Shown here: one piece after another, positions 27,917 to 35,699 of the stretch | How positions within the stretch are numbered: position 1 is the stretch's first letter | Layout: each line of letters opens with the position of its first letter | Source: Silvimonas amylolytica | GTDB taxonomy: Bacteria; Pseudomonadota; Gammaproteobacteria; Burkholderiales; Chitinibacteraceae | Direction: 5' to 3' | DNA: 64,000 nucleotides | Assembly (NCBI RefSeq): GCF_014645555.1 | Contig: NZ_BMLY01000005.1 | Location: 124,001 to 188,000 of the forward strand | The notes under the pieces: model-generated | Database searches by the model: none | What the model saw: only the letters and a program-made list of their open reading frames with translations | Told to the model about the DNA's origin: nothing | Translations under genes and position numbers: made by a program

Positions 27917-28798
27917 ATGAACTCATCTTCCTTTTACGGCGGCTTTGCTGTCGAACGCCTGCGTGACCCCACTTTCTGGCACCAACTGGCCCCCACCCTG
28001 CATGTGTGTGACCAGGCTTTCTGGGATGCTCAACCCGCCCTCGCACTCAGTGAAGCGCTGATTGCAACGCTGGCCGAACGCACCATCCGCGAGGGGTATT
28101 TCCAGACTGATCCGGTAGATTGGCAGTTGCCCATTGCTGATATGGCCGCGCTGATCCATACCTTGCGGCAAATGCAGATTCCGCCGGTGCTGGCGTTTGT
28201 GTATGACGAATTCTGGCTGGTCTACGTGAAGATGGGCGCTTTGCTGGCGCGCATTCTGGGCGATGACTACGTGACGCTGCCCAATATGTGGGCCTGGCAT
28301 ATCGACCCGGCGCAAAACGAGCATGGCTGGAAGCCACACCGTGATCGTGGCCGTGCATCTTTGTTTGAAGATGGCCGACCGGGCATCCTGAATATCTGGT
28401 TGCCGCTATCCGACGCCACGCCACTCAACGGCTGCATGTACCTGGTGCCTGCGGATCGGGACCCGACCTACAACACACCCGACGAGATGATCATGCAGTA
28501 CCAGCTCAATGACATCCGGGCGCTGCCGGCGCCGGCGGGAAGCATGCTGGGCTGGAACCAGGCGGTGTTGCATTGGGGCTCGCACAGCGCCCCGCGGGAT
28601 GTCCCGCCGCGGATTTCCATTGGTGCCGAGTTCCAGCGTTCAGATGTCGCGCCATTTAGCGAGCCCTGGCTAAACCCGACCGCCATGCCGACCTTCACGG
28701 ACCGCTTGTTGATTGTGGCCGCCCAGTTCAACCGTTACCGCCATCATCATCCCGATGACGCGGGTCTGGCCTGGCTGGCGGATCACCTGGCGCCGTAA
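27917..28798 (+). CDS. phytanoyl-CoA dioxygenase (PhyH)-like 2OG-Fe(II) oxygenase
   Basis: A 293-aa protein with no close functional match that I recognise. A double-stranded beta-helix iron site is visible: HxD as H141-R-D143 (WKPHRDRG), a distal His in AVLHWGSHS (H219 or H223) and R232 in PPRISIGAEF for 2-oxoglutarate. The stretch GILNIWLPLSDATPLNGCMYLVPADRD is typical of PhyH-family proteins. Its N-terminal 120 residues are unassigned. It follows the TPR-methyltransferase gene on the same strand, so the two may modify a common substrate by hydroxylation and methylation (inference). Confidence 0.7.
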   Translation: MNSSSFYGGFAVERLRDPTFWHQLAPTLHVCDQAFWDAQPALALSEALIATLAERTIREGYFQTDPVDWQLPIADMAALIHTLRQMQIPPVLAFVYDEFWLVYVKMGALLARILGDDYVTLPNMWAWHIDPAQNEHGWKPHRDRGRASLFEDGRPGILNIWLPLSDATPLNGCMYLVPADRDPTYNTPDEMIMQYQLNDIRALPAPAGSMLGWNQAVLHWGSHSAPRDVPPRISIGAEFQRSDVAPFSEPWLNPTAMPTFTDRLLIVAAQFNRYRHHHPDDAGLAWLADHLAP

Positions 28799-28801
28799 TC
28801 T

Positions 28802-29002
28802 TCAAGCGCCGGTGAGGCAGCGCGGGCATAAACAGGATTGATTGTCAGCACCAGCCGGTTTGACCGGCGCAGCGTGATCCGGCTTGACCACCATGCACCA
28901 GCAGGTCGCCGGGTCTTCGCCGCGCACCACAGCGCATAAATTAGGCGCACCACAGACGGGGCAACAGGCTGGATCAGAGGCAGAGGGGTTCGGGCTGGTC
29001 AT
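28802..29002 (-). CDS. small cysteine-rich CWC-family protein
   Basis: A 66-aa protein with eight cysteines: CCPVCGAPNLCAV, then DPATCWCMVV and SCLCPRCL. The paired CxxC motifs plus the CWC segment match the cysteine-rich CWC family, presumed to bind zinc. Proteins of this family are short and conserved in proteobacteria without known function. It is convergent with the PhyH-type gene, leaving only three bases between the stop codons. Confidence 0.75.
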   Translation of the reverse strand: MTSPNPSASDPACCPVCGAPNLCAVVRGEDPATCWCMVVKPDHAAPVKPAGADNQSCLCPRCLTGA

Positions 29003-29143
29003 GATGGCAACAGGAAGAGAACGTCAGACCTGCACTTTGCCACGTGGCCCCTTCGCCTTCAAACTGACCGGACAATGCGTCTGAACTGCCACCTGTGCGT
29101 ATATCTGCCGTAAAGTAGAGGCCAAACAACACAAGGATGAGCC

Positions 29144-29905
29144 ATGAAACTGTCTGAACAATGGGTACTGGTGACCGGCGGCGCGCGCGGTCTGGGTGCG
29201 TCGATTACCCGTGCCCTGGCGCGCGAAGGCGCTGGCGTGGTCATTAACTACTACCAAAGTGCCGATGCTGCCCACGCGCTGGCTGCAGAACTGGGCGAAC
29301 GCGTGATCGCCATTCAGGCCGATATCACGGATGCCGCTCAGGTGGCACAACTCTTCAAGACTGCGCGTGAGAAAACCGGCAAGCCCATTACCGGTGTGGT
29401 GAACAACGCGCTGGTGGATTTCAAATTTGATGGCGATGCCCGCCCCAAGATCGGCGAGATCTCCTGGGCGCGGTTTGATCAGCAACTGCAAGGTGCGATC
29501 AAGGGCGCACTCAACACCATCCAGGCCGCGCTGCCTGGTATGCGTGAACAACATTTTGGCCGCGTGGTGAACGTGGGCACCAACCTCTTCCAGAACCCGG
29601 TGGTGCCATATCACGATTACACCGCTGCCAAGGCGGCGTTGCTGTCGCTGACCCGCACCGCGGCCAACGATCTGGGCCCGGATGGCATTACCGTGAACAT
29701 GCTCTCTGGCGGTTTGTTGCGCACCACCGATGCCAGTGCTGCCACGCCGGAAGCCGTGTTCGACATCATCGCCGGCCTGACGCCGCTGCGTTCGGTGACC
29801 ACGCCGGATGAATTTGCTGATGCCGTGTTGTTCTTCCTCTCGCCATGGTCCCGCGCGGTGACCGGCCAGAACCTGGTGGTGGATGGCGGTCTGGTGAAGG
29901 ACTGA
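29144..29905 (+). CDS. short-chain dehydrogenase/reductase, FabG-like
   Basis: NAD(P)H-dependent oxidoreductase of 253 aa with a Rossmann fold. The cofactor loop is TGGARGLGAS (residues 11-20), NNAL replaces the usual NNAG at 87-90, and the catalytic Y159-xxx-K163 lies in YHDYTAAK. The position normally occupied by the catalytic Ser (about 13 residues before Tyr) is T146 in NVGTN. The C-terminus SRAVTGQNLVVDGG is typical. AAGGA precedes ATG. It resembles 3-oxoacyl-ACP reductase homologues outside fatty-acid operons. A strong bidirectional terminator follows. Confidence 0.85.
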   Translation: MKLSEQWVLVTGGARGLGASITRALAREGAGVVINYYQSADAAHALAAELGERVIAIQADITDAAQVAQLFKTAREKTGKPITGVVNNALVDFKFDGDARPKIGEISWARFDQQLQGAIKGALNTIQAALPGMREQHFGRVVNVGTNLFQNPVVPYHDYTAAKAALLSLTRTAANDLGPDGITVNMLSGGLLRTTDASAATPEAVFDIIAGLTPLRSVTTPDEFADAVLFFLSPWSRAVTGQNLVVDGGLVKD

Positions 29906-29923
29906 TTGCCCATCGGCAGCTAC

Positions 29924-29956
29924 AAAAAAAAGCCCGCATGACGCGGGCTTTTTTTT
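29924..29956. terminator. bidirectional rho-independent terminator
   Basis: Eight A, AGCCCGC stem, ATGAC loop, GCGGGCT, eight T. The A and T runs allow it to work on both strands, as fits the convergent SDR and MFS genes on either side. Confidence 0.92.
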
Positions 29957-29970
29957 GCAGGTATCGCCGT

Positions 29971-31254
29971 TCAGGCCATGGCTGGCTGCATCTGCGCGCG
30001 GCGATTAATGCGCAGGACCAGAATCGCCCCCGCCACGCACAAACCACCAGAAATCATCGTTGCCACCGTGTAGCTACCAAGGCTATTGCGCAGCAAGCCG
30101 GCGCCCAGCGCAGCAAACGCGGCACCCAACTGGTGACCGGCGACAATCCAGCCAAACACCACTGGCGCATCTTTGGAGCCGAACACATCGGTGGTCAGCC
30201 GCACGGTTGGCGGCACGGTCGCCACCCAGTCCAGTCCATAAAAGAAAGCGAAGATCGGCAGACCGAAATACTGAATGCCAAAGGCCCACGGCAAGAAGAT
30301 CAACGCCAGGCCGCGCAAGCCGTAGTACCAGAACAAGAGCACGCGGTTGTTGAAGCGATCTGACAACCAGCCAGAGAAGGTGGTGCCGATCAAATCCAGA
30401 ATGCCCATGCTGGCCAGAATGCTGGCGCCTTTCACTTCAGACAAACCGTAATCGCCGCACATGGCGATGAAATGCGTGCCGATATAGCCATTGGTACTGG
30501 CGCCGCAGATAAAGAAGCTGAGGAACAGCAACCAGAAATCGCGCGAGCCGCTGGCCTTTTTGAGCGCGGCAAAGGCAATGGTGATCGGGTTGGCGTTCGA
30601 GACACTGTGATCCAGTGGTACATCGGGCGATTCGCCAAACGGACGCAAACCCACGGTGGCAGGGCGTTCAGGCAGCAAAAACGCCACCAGCGGAATGGCA
30701 ATGACCGCGGCACCGGCGACCAGCAATACAATCGGGCGCCAGCCGTAGCGTTCAACAATGGCGGCCATCAGGGGCAAAAACAACAACTGGCCTGTGGCGG
30801 AACTGGCGGTCAGCACGCCCATGGCAAAACCGCGCCGTTCCTTGAACCAGCGGTTAACCACCGTGGCGCCCAGCGTCATGGATGTTGCGCCGGTGGCTGC
30901 GCCCACCAGCAAGCCCCAGATCAGAATCATGTGCCAGGTCTGACTCATCAGGCTGGAGAGCCCGACGCCAACGGCCAGAATGCTCAGCGCACTCATCACC
31001 GTGCGGCGCACGCCAAAGCGTTGCATGGCGGCGGCAGCAAACGGGCCCATCAGACCAAACAATGCTAGGTTGATGGAAAGCGCGGCGGACACCGTTGCAC
31101 GGCTCCAGCCAAAATCGTGTTCCAGCGGCACCATCATCACACTGGGCGTGGCACGGGTGCCAGCGGTAATCAGCATGATGAAAAAAACCACGGCCAGGGT
31201 AATCCAGCCGTAGTGGAACCGGCTTTTTGACCAGGCGGCCAACAGGGTTTGCAT
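29971..31254 (-). CDS. major facilitator superfamily transporter
   Basis: Inner-membrane transporter of 427 aa with 12 predicted helices. The loop between helices 2 and 3 carries AAMQRFGVRRTVM, a weak form of the MFS motif A, and GWLSDRFNNRVLLF provides the equivalent in the second half. The VVNRWFKERRGFAMGVLTASSATGQLLFLP segment is common in the oxalate/formate and monocarboxylate-like MFS groups. GGAG precedes ATG. The gene is divergent from a TetR regulator with two palindromic operators between them, so it is probably induced by its own substrate. Confidence 0.88.
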   Translation of the reverse strand: MQTLLAAWSKSRFHYGWITLAVVFFIMLITAGTRATPSVMMVPLEHDFGWSRATVSAALSINLALFGLMGPFAAAAMQRFGVRRTVMSALSILAVGVGLSSLMSQTWHMILIWGLLVGAATGATSMTLGATVVNRWFKERRGFAMGVLTASSATGQLLFLPLMAAIVERYGWRPIVLLVAGAAVIAIPLVAFLLPERPATVGLRPFGESPDVPLDHSVSNANPITIAFAALKKASGSRDFWLLFLSFFICGASTNGYIGTHFIAMCGDYGLSEVKGASILASMGILDLIGTTFSGWLSDRFNNRVLLFWYYGLRGLALIFLPWAFGIQYFGLPIFAFFYGLDWVATVPPTVRLTTDVFGSKDAPVVFGWIVAGHQLGAAFAALGAGLLRNSLGSYTVATMISGGLCVAGAILVLRINRRAQMQPAMA

Positions 31255-31294
31255 GGGGAATCTCCGGCGTTGATCTGGTCTGTTTGATGTGCTT

Positions 31295-31310
31295 GTTACC
31301 GATCGGTAAC
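31295..31310. promoter_or_regulatory. TetR-type operator 1
   Basis: GTTACCGATCGGTAAC, a perfect 16-bp palindrome, 41 bp upstream of the MFS start. A second site differing at one base lies 34 bp away (centre to centre) on the tetR side. Palindromes of this size between divergent tetR and pump genes are the usual autoregulatory arrangement. Confidence 0.85.
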
Positions 31311-31328
31311 ATGTTGGTTGTGATATTA

Positions 31329-31344
31329 GTTACCGAGCGGTAAC
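31329..31344. promoter_or_regulatory. TetR-type operator 2
   Basis: GTTACCGAGCGGTAAC, palindromic except for the central pair, ending 38 bp before the tetR ATG. It shares 15 of 16 bases with operator 1, and the two together cover both divergent promoters. Confidence 0.85.
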
Positions 31345-31382
31345 ATTGTCAACAGCAAATAACGGAACACCGGAAGATCATC

Positions 31383-31982
31383 ATGACGACTGCCCGCAAA
31401 GTGACCGACGGCGCCGCCGCGCGCAACCAGATACTGGATGCGGCGGAAGAACTGTTTTATTTCGAGGGATCGCGCACCAGCGGTGTGGACGCCATTGTCA
31501 AGAAGGCGGGCGTCAACAAGATGAGCCTGTATCGGCAGTTTGAATCCAAAGACGACTTGCTGCGGCAGTATCTGGACAGACGGGATGAGACCTTCTGGCG
31601 CTATATCAATGGCAGCCTGGAACAGCACCCGGGTCAGCCGCGCAAGCAACTGGAGCAGCTGTTTGATGATCTGTCGCGCCGCACGCAAGCCGCGGGTTAC
31701 CGGGGCTGCCCGTTTGTGAACATTGCGGTGGAATACCCGGAGCGCGAGCACTTTGCCCGGCAAATGGTGGCGCAAAACAAGGCGGGATTACTGGCGCGAT
31801 TGACGCAACTGTCGGCTGAGGCAGGGGCGCAAGATGCTGCCGCATTGGGCGCAGCGCTGGCGTTGTTGATCGAAGGCACCTACGCCGGCAGCCAGACGTA
31901 CGCGCCGGGGAATCCGTTGTTGCCGGTCTTGCCGCAGGTAGCGCGCACGCTGATGGACGCCGCCATAAACAAAGCGGCCTGA
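31383..31982 (+). CDS. TetR/AcrR-family transcriptional repressor
   Basis: A 199-aa regulator. The N-terminal HTH is clear: RNQILDAAEELFYFEGSR, GVDAIVKKAGVNKMSLYRQFESKDDLL, the recognition helix being around residues 42-52. The C-terminal ligand and dimer domain (about 60-199) contains GYRGCPFVNIAVEYPE and is variable, as expected. The start ATG 31383 follows a modest GGAAGA site. It is divergent from the MFS gene, and two near-identical palindromes in the gap are its likely binding sites, repressing both genes until an inducer binds. Confidence 0.9.
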   Translation: MTTARKVTDGAAARNQILDAAEELFYFEGSRTSGVDAIVKKAGVNKMSLYRQFESKDDLLRQYLDRRDETFWRYINGSLEQHPGQPRKQLEQLFDDLSRRTQAAGYRGCPFVNIAVEYPEREHFARQMVAQNKAGLLARLTQLSAEAGAQDAAALGAALALLIEGTYAGSQTYAPGNPLLPVLPQVARTLMDAAINKAA

Positions 31983-31992
31983 ACGGCCGCTT
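31972..31992 (-). terminator. hairpin at tetR stop; terminator for the small minus-strand gene
   Basis: AAGCGGCC, TGAAC loop (containing the tetR stop codon), GGCCGCTT: a perfect eight-base stem. On the minus strand it is followed by TGTTTATGG, a short T-rich tail, so it best serves the small ORF at 32005-32181. Confidence 0.6.
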
Positions 31993-32004
31993 GTGGGGGA
32001 CTGC

Positions 32005-32181
32005 TTACTTCTGTTCGTCGGCGTGCTTTTTGAGCAAACTGTTCAACAGAGAGGGTTTGGCATCTTTGTCTTTCTGGCCGGACGAATCCTTGCCAAAGCG
32101 GTCCGGAGAACCCTTTTTCTTGATGTTTTCTTTGATGCGAACCGCAGCCAGACGCTGCAGGTCGAAGTGATTGATAGGCAT
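32005..32181 (-). CDS. small hypothetical protein (58 aa)
   Basis: A short cytoplasmic protein of unknown function. The start at ATG 32181 is supported by AGGAATC six bases upstream. Sequence begins MPINHFDLQRLAAVRIKEN and is rich in Lys/Asp afterwards, suggesting a short helix then a charged tail. No membrane segment, cysteine pair or known motif is seen. A hairpin terminator follows its stop. Nothing links it to its neighbours, tetR and the class A beta-lactamase gene. Confidence 0.55.
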   Translation of the reverse strand: MPINHFDLQRLAAVRIKENIKKKGSPDRFGKDSSGQKDKDAKPSLLNSLLKKHADEQK

Positions 32182-32361
32182 GTTGATTCCTGCGTCGTTG
32201 GTGGCGCATCGCAGGACATGCGCTGCAATCGGCCAACTAAAAAAACAACGGCCCGGCAAGCCGGACCGCGATATCCAGGGCGAATGATACGTTAAGTCAC
32301 TGATAACAGCCAGATTTGGCGTTGAACGGACGCTACTTTAGCGATTCCGCCAAGACCTTGA

Positions 32362-33267
32362 TCATCCACCAAACGCTGTTTTCACAATGCGCCCTACCTC
32401 TGCGTGCGCCCCATTGATGGCATCTGCTTCCGCCGTTGAGCCCACGTAGTACGAACTCACCAGAATCGGCGCGCGTTGCGGTGGCCGGATGATTGCGACG
32501 TCGTTAGACGCGCCGTTGTCGCCAGAACCGGTCTTGTCGCCCACTTTCCAGTCGGCGGGTAAACCCGCGCGCAGTTTGGCATTGCCGGTGGTGTTGCCGG
32601 CCAGCCAGATATCCAGTTGATTGCGGGCGGCGGTGCTGAGGATTTTGTCGCTCAACAAAATGCGCTGAGTGGTTTGCACCATCACCTGCGGCGTGGTGGT
32701 ATCGCGCTCGTCGCCAGGCAAGGCGGTATTGAGCGTCGGTTCGTCGCGATCCAGTCGGGTGATCGTATCGCCGTGGCTGCGAAGCCATGCGGTGAGTCTG
32801 GCCGGGCCGCCGATATCGGCCAGCAACAGGTTGGCTGCCGTGTTGTCGCTGTATTGCAAGGCGGCGGCACAGAGTTCGGCAATGGTCATCTGGCCGGCCT
32901 CGACATGCGCCCTGGTGATCGGCGCATAGCTCAACAAGTCGGCATGGGTGTAGTGCACCGGGCGGTTGAGCGACTCAGCGCCTGCATCGACCCGGCTTAG
33001 TACGCAGGCACTCAATAGCAGTTTGAAGGTGCTGCACATGGGAAAGCGTTCGTCTGCCCGGTGCGCAATGGTTTTGCCACTGCCAGTATCCAGCGCAAAT
33101 ACACCAATTCGACCGCCCAGATGGTTTTCGATGGCAGCAAAACGGGGAGTGAATCCATCGCTGGTGTCAGGTTTGCCAGCGGCGTTGACTGGCAGGCGCG
33201 TAAGGGCAAACAAGGCTGCGGCGCCGGTCAGCAACTGGCGACGGGAAAAACCTCGGGTCAAAGGCAT
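32362..33267 (-). CDS. class A beta-lactamase with Tat-type signal
   Basis: Serine beta-lactamase of 301 aa from ATG 33267 (a GTG 27 bases upstream is also open). The signal peptide has SRRQLL before a hydrophobic core, a twin-arginine pattern. Active-site elements: S-T-F-K (nucleophile S79, Ambler 70) in PMCSTFKLL, S-D-N (130 loop), E-P-T-L-N (166 omega loop) and K-T-G (234) followed by Ser at 237. Cys is present at Ambler 69, but its 238 partner is Gly, so the carbapenemase-type disulfide is absent. No divergent ampR-type regulator is beside it. It looks chromosomal and is not flanked by mobile DNA. Confidence 0.92.
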   Translation of the reverse strand: MPLTRGFSRRQLLTGAAALFALTRLPVNAAGKPDTSDGFTPRFAAIENHLGGRIGVFALDTGSGKTIAHRADERFPMCSTFKLLLSACVLSRVDAGAESLNRPVHYTHADLLSYAPITRAHVEAGQMTIAELCAAALQYSDNTAANLLLADIGGPARLTAWLRSHGDTITRLDRDEPTLNTALPGDERDTTTPQVMVQTTQRILLSDKILSTAARNQLDIWLAGNTTGNAKLRAGLPADWKVGDKTGSGDNGASNDVAIIRPPQRAPILVSSYYVGSTAEADAINGAHAEVGRIVKTAFGG

Positions 33268-33489
33268 GGTGGGGGTGTTCCGTAAGCATGACACCTGGCA
33301 CGGGGCCGGGTGAAGTCAAATCTGGGGTATGAATATCAGCCGCACTACAGCGGCGGGCCCAGGACGGGCGAGAGCAGTATAGACACAACGGTCTGGCACG
33401 CCATTGACGAAGGGCGTGCTGGTGGGGCCCGGCCGCCACGCGGGCAAGCCGGGCAAAACATCAAGCTGATCGCTGCGCTGGATGGGCGA

Positions 33490-33837
33490 TCAAATCAGTG
33501 CATTGACCTGCGTACCCACATTGCCGCTGGTCGCCAGTGGCAATGTGCCACTCGTGCTGGCGGAGTTCGTTGCAGTGGATGTCTGGGTGGAACTTGACGT
33601 CTGGCTGCTGTTCAGCGAATCAATCTCTTGCTGAACCGCCTGGATTTCCTGCTCCAGCGTTTGCACTTGTTGCGCGCTTTGTGCGGTATTGCCACTTTGC
33701 TGCGCAGTGGCCAGTTGTTGCTCCAGTGAAGCCAGTTCTGCCTGCAGCGCGCTGGCTGAGGTGGTGCTGGTTGAACTGGTCGCACTAATGCTGCTGTACG
33801 GCAAAGTGCTCGATACGGCGCTGACTGCTGTCACCAT
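33490..33837 (-). CDS. FlxA-like coiled-coil small protein (copy 2)
   Basis: A 115-aa Ser/Thr/Gln-rich protein. The start at ATG 33837 follows GAGAGGG; an upstream in-frame codon lacks a site. Layout: Ser/Thr-rich N-terminus, coiled coil about residues 32-75 (LQAELASLEQQLATAQQSGNT, VQTLEQEIQAVQQEIDSL), Ser/Thr linker, then a conserved C-terminal tail LPLATSGNVGTQVNALI. No signal peptide is visible. The neighbouring upstream gene is a paralogue sharing start, coiled coil and tail. The coiled coil recalls FlxA, whose role is unclear. Confidence 0.7.
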   Translation of the reverse strand: MVTAVSAVSSTLPYSSISATSSTSTTSASALQAELASLEQQLATAQQSGNTAQSAQQVQTLEQEIQAVQQEIDSLNSSQTSSSTQTSTATNSASTSGTLPLATSGNVGTQVNALI

Positions 33838-33910
33838 GTTCAGTCCCTCTCGAAGGCGGGTTGATGAAAACAACATGCGGCAAGGACACAGGTCCAGCCG
33901 GTACTTCCTG

Positions 33911-33934
33911 CCGTTAGCCTGGCGCGGCTAACGG
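33911..33934. repeat. nine-base perfect hairpin between the FlxA-like genes
   Basis: CCGTTAGCC, six-base loop, GGCTAACGG. No T-run follows on either strand, so it is not a standard terminator. It lies 74 bp ahead of the copy-2 start on the minus strand and could be an operator or an mRNA-processing hairpin. Confidence 0.5.
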
Positions 33935-34050
33935 CGCTTGTCAGCAAGAGATACACGTCAGATACAAAAATGGGCCCCTCTGCGGTATTGAGATACAAAG
34001 CGGTACGTTCAGGCCGGGTTTTTCAATGTCCGGGCAGTTAGTCCGGCGTA

Positions 34051-34527
34051 TCAGATCACTGTGTTGACCTCAGTACCCAGTGCGCCCGTTTGTGCCAGTG
34101 GTAGTTCGGTTGGATTGGTGTTGTTGGCGGGCTGGTTTGTGGTGGTTTGTGTGGTCTGGGTGGTGGCCTGGGTGACCCCCGCCGCTTGTGTCGCGACGGT
34201 ATTGGTCGTGGTCTGCGTGATCGTTTCGTTGTTATTGGCCGGATTAGCGGCCGGGTTGGCTTGCGCGGCCTGGGTTTCCTGGGCCGCCGCCGCAGCGGCG
34301 TTATCGGCCTGGACCGTATTAATCTGGGCCTGCACGCTGGCGATCCGGGATTCCAGTAACTGCACCTGTTGCGCGCCGGCCAGGGTATTGGCGTTTTCCT
34401 GCGCGGTGGCCAGTTGTTGTTCCAGTGCGGCCAATTGAGCTTGCAAGCTGACGGTGGAGGTTTCATTGACGGTGCTTACCGTGGCGGCAGGCAATGTGGT
34501 GGTGACGGGGTTGATGGCGCTAACCAT
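34051..34527 (-). CDS. FlxA-like coiled-coil small protein (copy 1)
   Basis: A 158-aa paralogue of the next gene. AGAGGAGAA precedes ATG. Residues 1-25 are Thr/Val-rich, 28-75 a coiled coil (LQAQLAALEQQLATAQENANT, VQLLESRIASVQAQINTV), then a long Ala/Asn/Thr/Gln-rich linker (about 75-140), and the tail LPLAQTGALGTEVNTVI. The linker is far longer than in copy 2 while the two ends are conserved, so the ends are probably the functional parts. No signal peptide, membrane helix or Cys is present. Confidence 0.7.
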   Translation of the reverse strand: MVSAINPVTTTLPAATVSTVNETSTVSLQAQLAALEQQLATAQENANTLAGAQQVQLLESRIASVQAQINTVQADNAAAAAAQETQAAQANPAANPANNNETITQTTTNTVATQAAGVTQATTQTTQTTTNQPANNTNPTELPLAQTGALGTEVNTVI

Positions 34528-34613
34528 AGCGGGTTCTCCTCTGTCGATGACATGGAAACGGGTTGCGGCTGGGCGGCTGGGCGATCACGTCATGGCTTTG
34601 TCATAAAACCGTC

Positions 34614-35699
34614 ATGGCCGATGACCGGGTGGCGAACTATGCTGTGCCCAGTCCTTCTCATGCTGCCGTGAATAAACTCTACGACCTCCTGCCAGAGCTG
34701 GCCCAGCTGGAACGCCTGATCAAGGCGGGTCAGGGCCGGCTGGATGTACGCACCGTGGCGCAAGTCCACGTGGCCCCGTACTGCCTGCCGCTCTTCGTGC
34801 TCGGGCTGGGCTCTGACGACCCCGGCGCGCCGCTCGTGGGGTTCTTCGGCGGCGTGCACGGCCTTGAACGGGTAGGTACCCAGGTGGTGCTGACGTTTCT
34901 GCACAACATCCTGAATCGCTTGCGCTGGGACCGCATGCTTGAACAACAGCTGCAACATATCCGGCTGGTGTTCATGCCGCTGGTCAACCCCGGCGGAATG
35001 CTGCAGCGACGCCGCGCTAATCCAGACGGGATCGACCTGATGCGCAATGCGCCGCTGGATGCCACAGAACACGTTCCCTTCTTGCTGGGCGGGCATCGCA
35101 TTGGTAACTGGCTGCCGTGGTATCGCGGCGAGGCCGGTCATGACATGCAGACGGAAGCCCAGGCGCTATGCCAGGTGGTTGAGGAGGAGATCGCTGGACG
35201 GCACCAGGCGATCATCCTTGATTGCCACTCAGGGTTTGGCATGCGTGACCGTATTTGGTTTCCGCTGGCGGGTAGTCGATTGCCGATAGATAGCGTAGGA
35301 GAAATCTACACGCTCAAAATGTTGTTTGATCAGGCCTACCCCCATCACCGCTATGTGTTTGAACCGCAAAGTCATCAATACCTGACCCATGGTGATCTAT
35401 GGGATCACCTGTATTTGCGCGCGCGTCAGAGACAACCCGATCAACTCTTTTTGCCCTTGACGCTGGAAATGGGCTCATGGACATGGGTACGCAAAAACCC
35501 GCGCCAATTGCTGTCACGTCTCGGGGCATTCAACCCTTTGGCGCCGCATCGTCAACAGCGGGTCATGCGTACGCATCTTGCATTCATGGAGTTCCTGACC
35601 CGGGTGGCCTGTAGTGGCGATCGCTGGCTGGCCGGTGAGCAGCGTGATCTCAAGCATCGACGTGACGCCATGAATCTGTGGTACCGCAATGGTCTCTAG
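34614..35699 (+). CDS. M14-like zinc carboxypeptidase/amidase
   Basis: A 361-aa protein of the M14/AstE-like metallopeptidase type. Metal ligands: HxxE in FGGVHGLERVG, then a His in IILDCHSGFGMRD; a candidate general base is Glu in LTLEMGSW. The region LVFMPLVNPGGMLQRRRANPDGIDLMRN is typical (substrate Arg/Asn). Start is uncertain: ATG 34614 is chosen, but its ribosome site is poor, and a GTG at 34668 could also serve. It overlaps the alpha/beta-hydrolase gene by 11 bases, so the two are co-translated. Substrate unknown; no signal peptide, so it acts in the cytoplasm. Confidence 0.75.
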   Translation: MADDRVANYAVPSPSHAAVNKLYDLLPELAQLERLIKAGQGRLDVRTVAQVHVAPYCLPLFVLGLGSDDPGAPLVGFFGGVHGLERVGTQVVLTFLHNILNRLRWDRMLEQQLQHIRLVFMPLVNPGGMLQRRRANPDGIDLMRNAPLDATEHVPFLLGGHRIGNWLPWYRGEAGHDMQTEAQALCQVVEEEIAGRHQAIILDCHSGFGMRDRIWFPLAGSRLPIDSVGEIYTLKMLFDQAYPHHRYVFEPQSHQYLTHGDLWDHLYLRARQRQPDQLFLPLTLEMGSWTWVRKNPRQLLSRLGAFNPLAPHRQQRVMRTHLAFMEFLTRVACSGDRWLAGEQRDLKHRRDAMNLWYRNGL

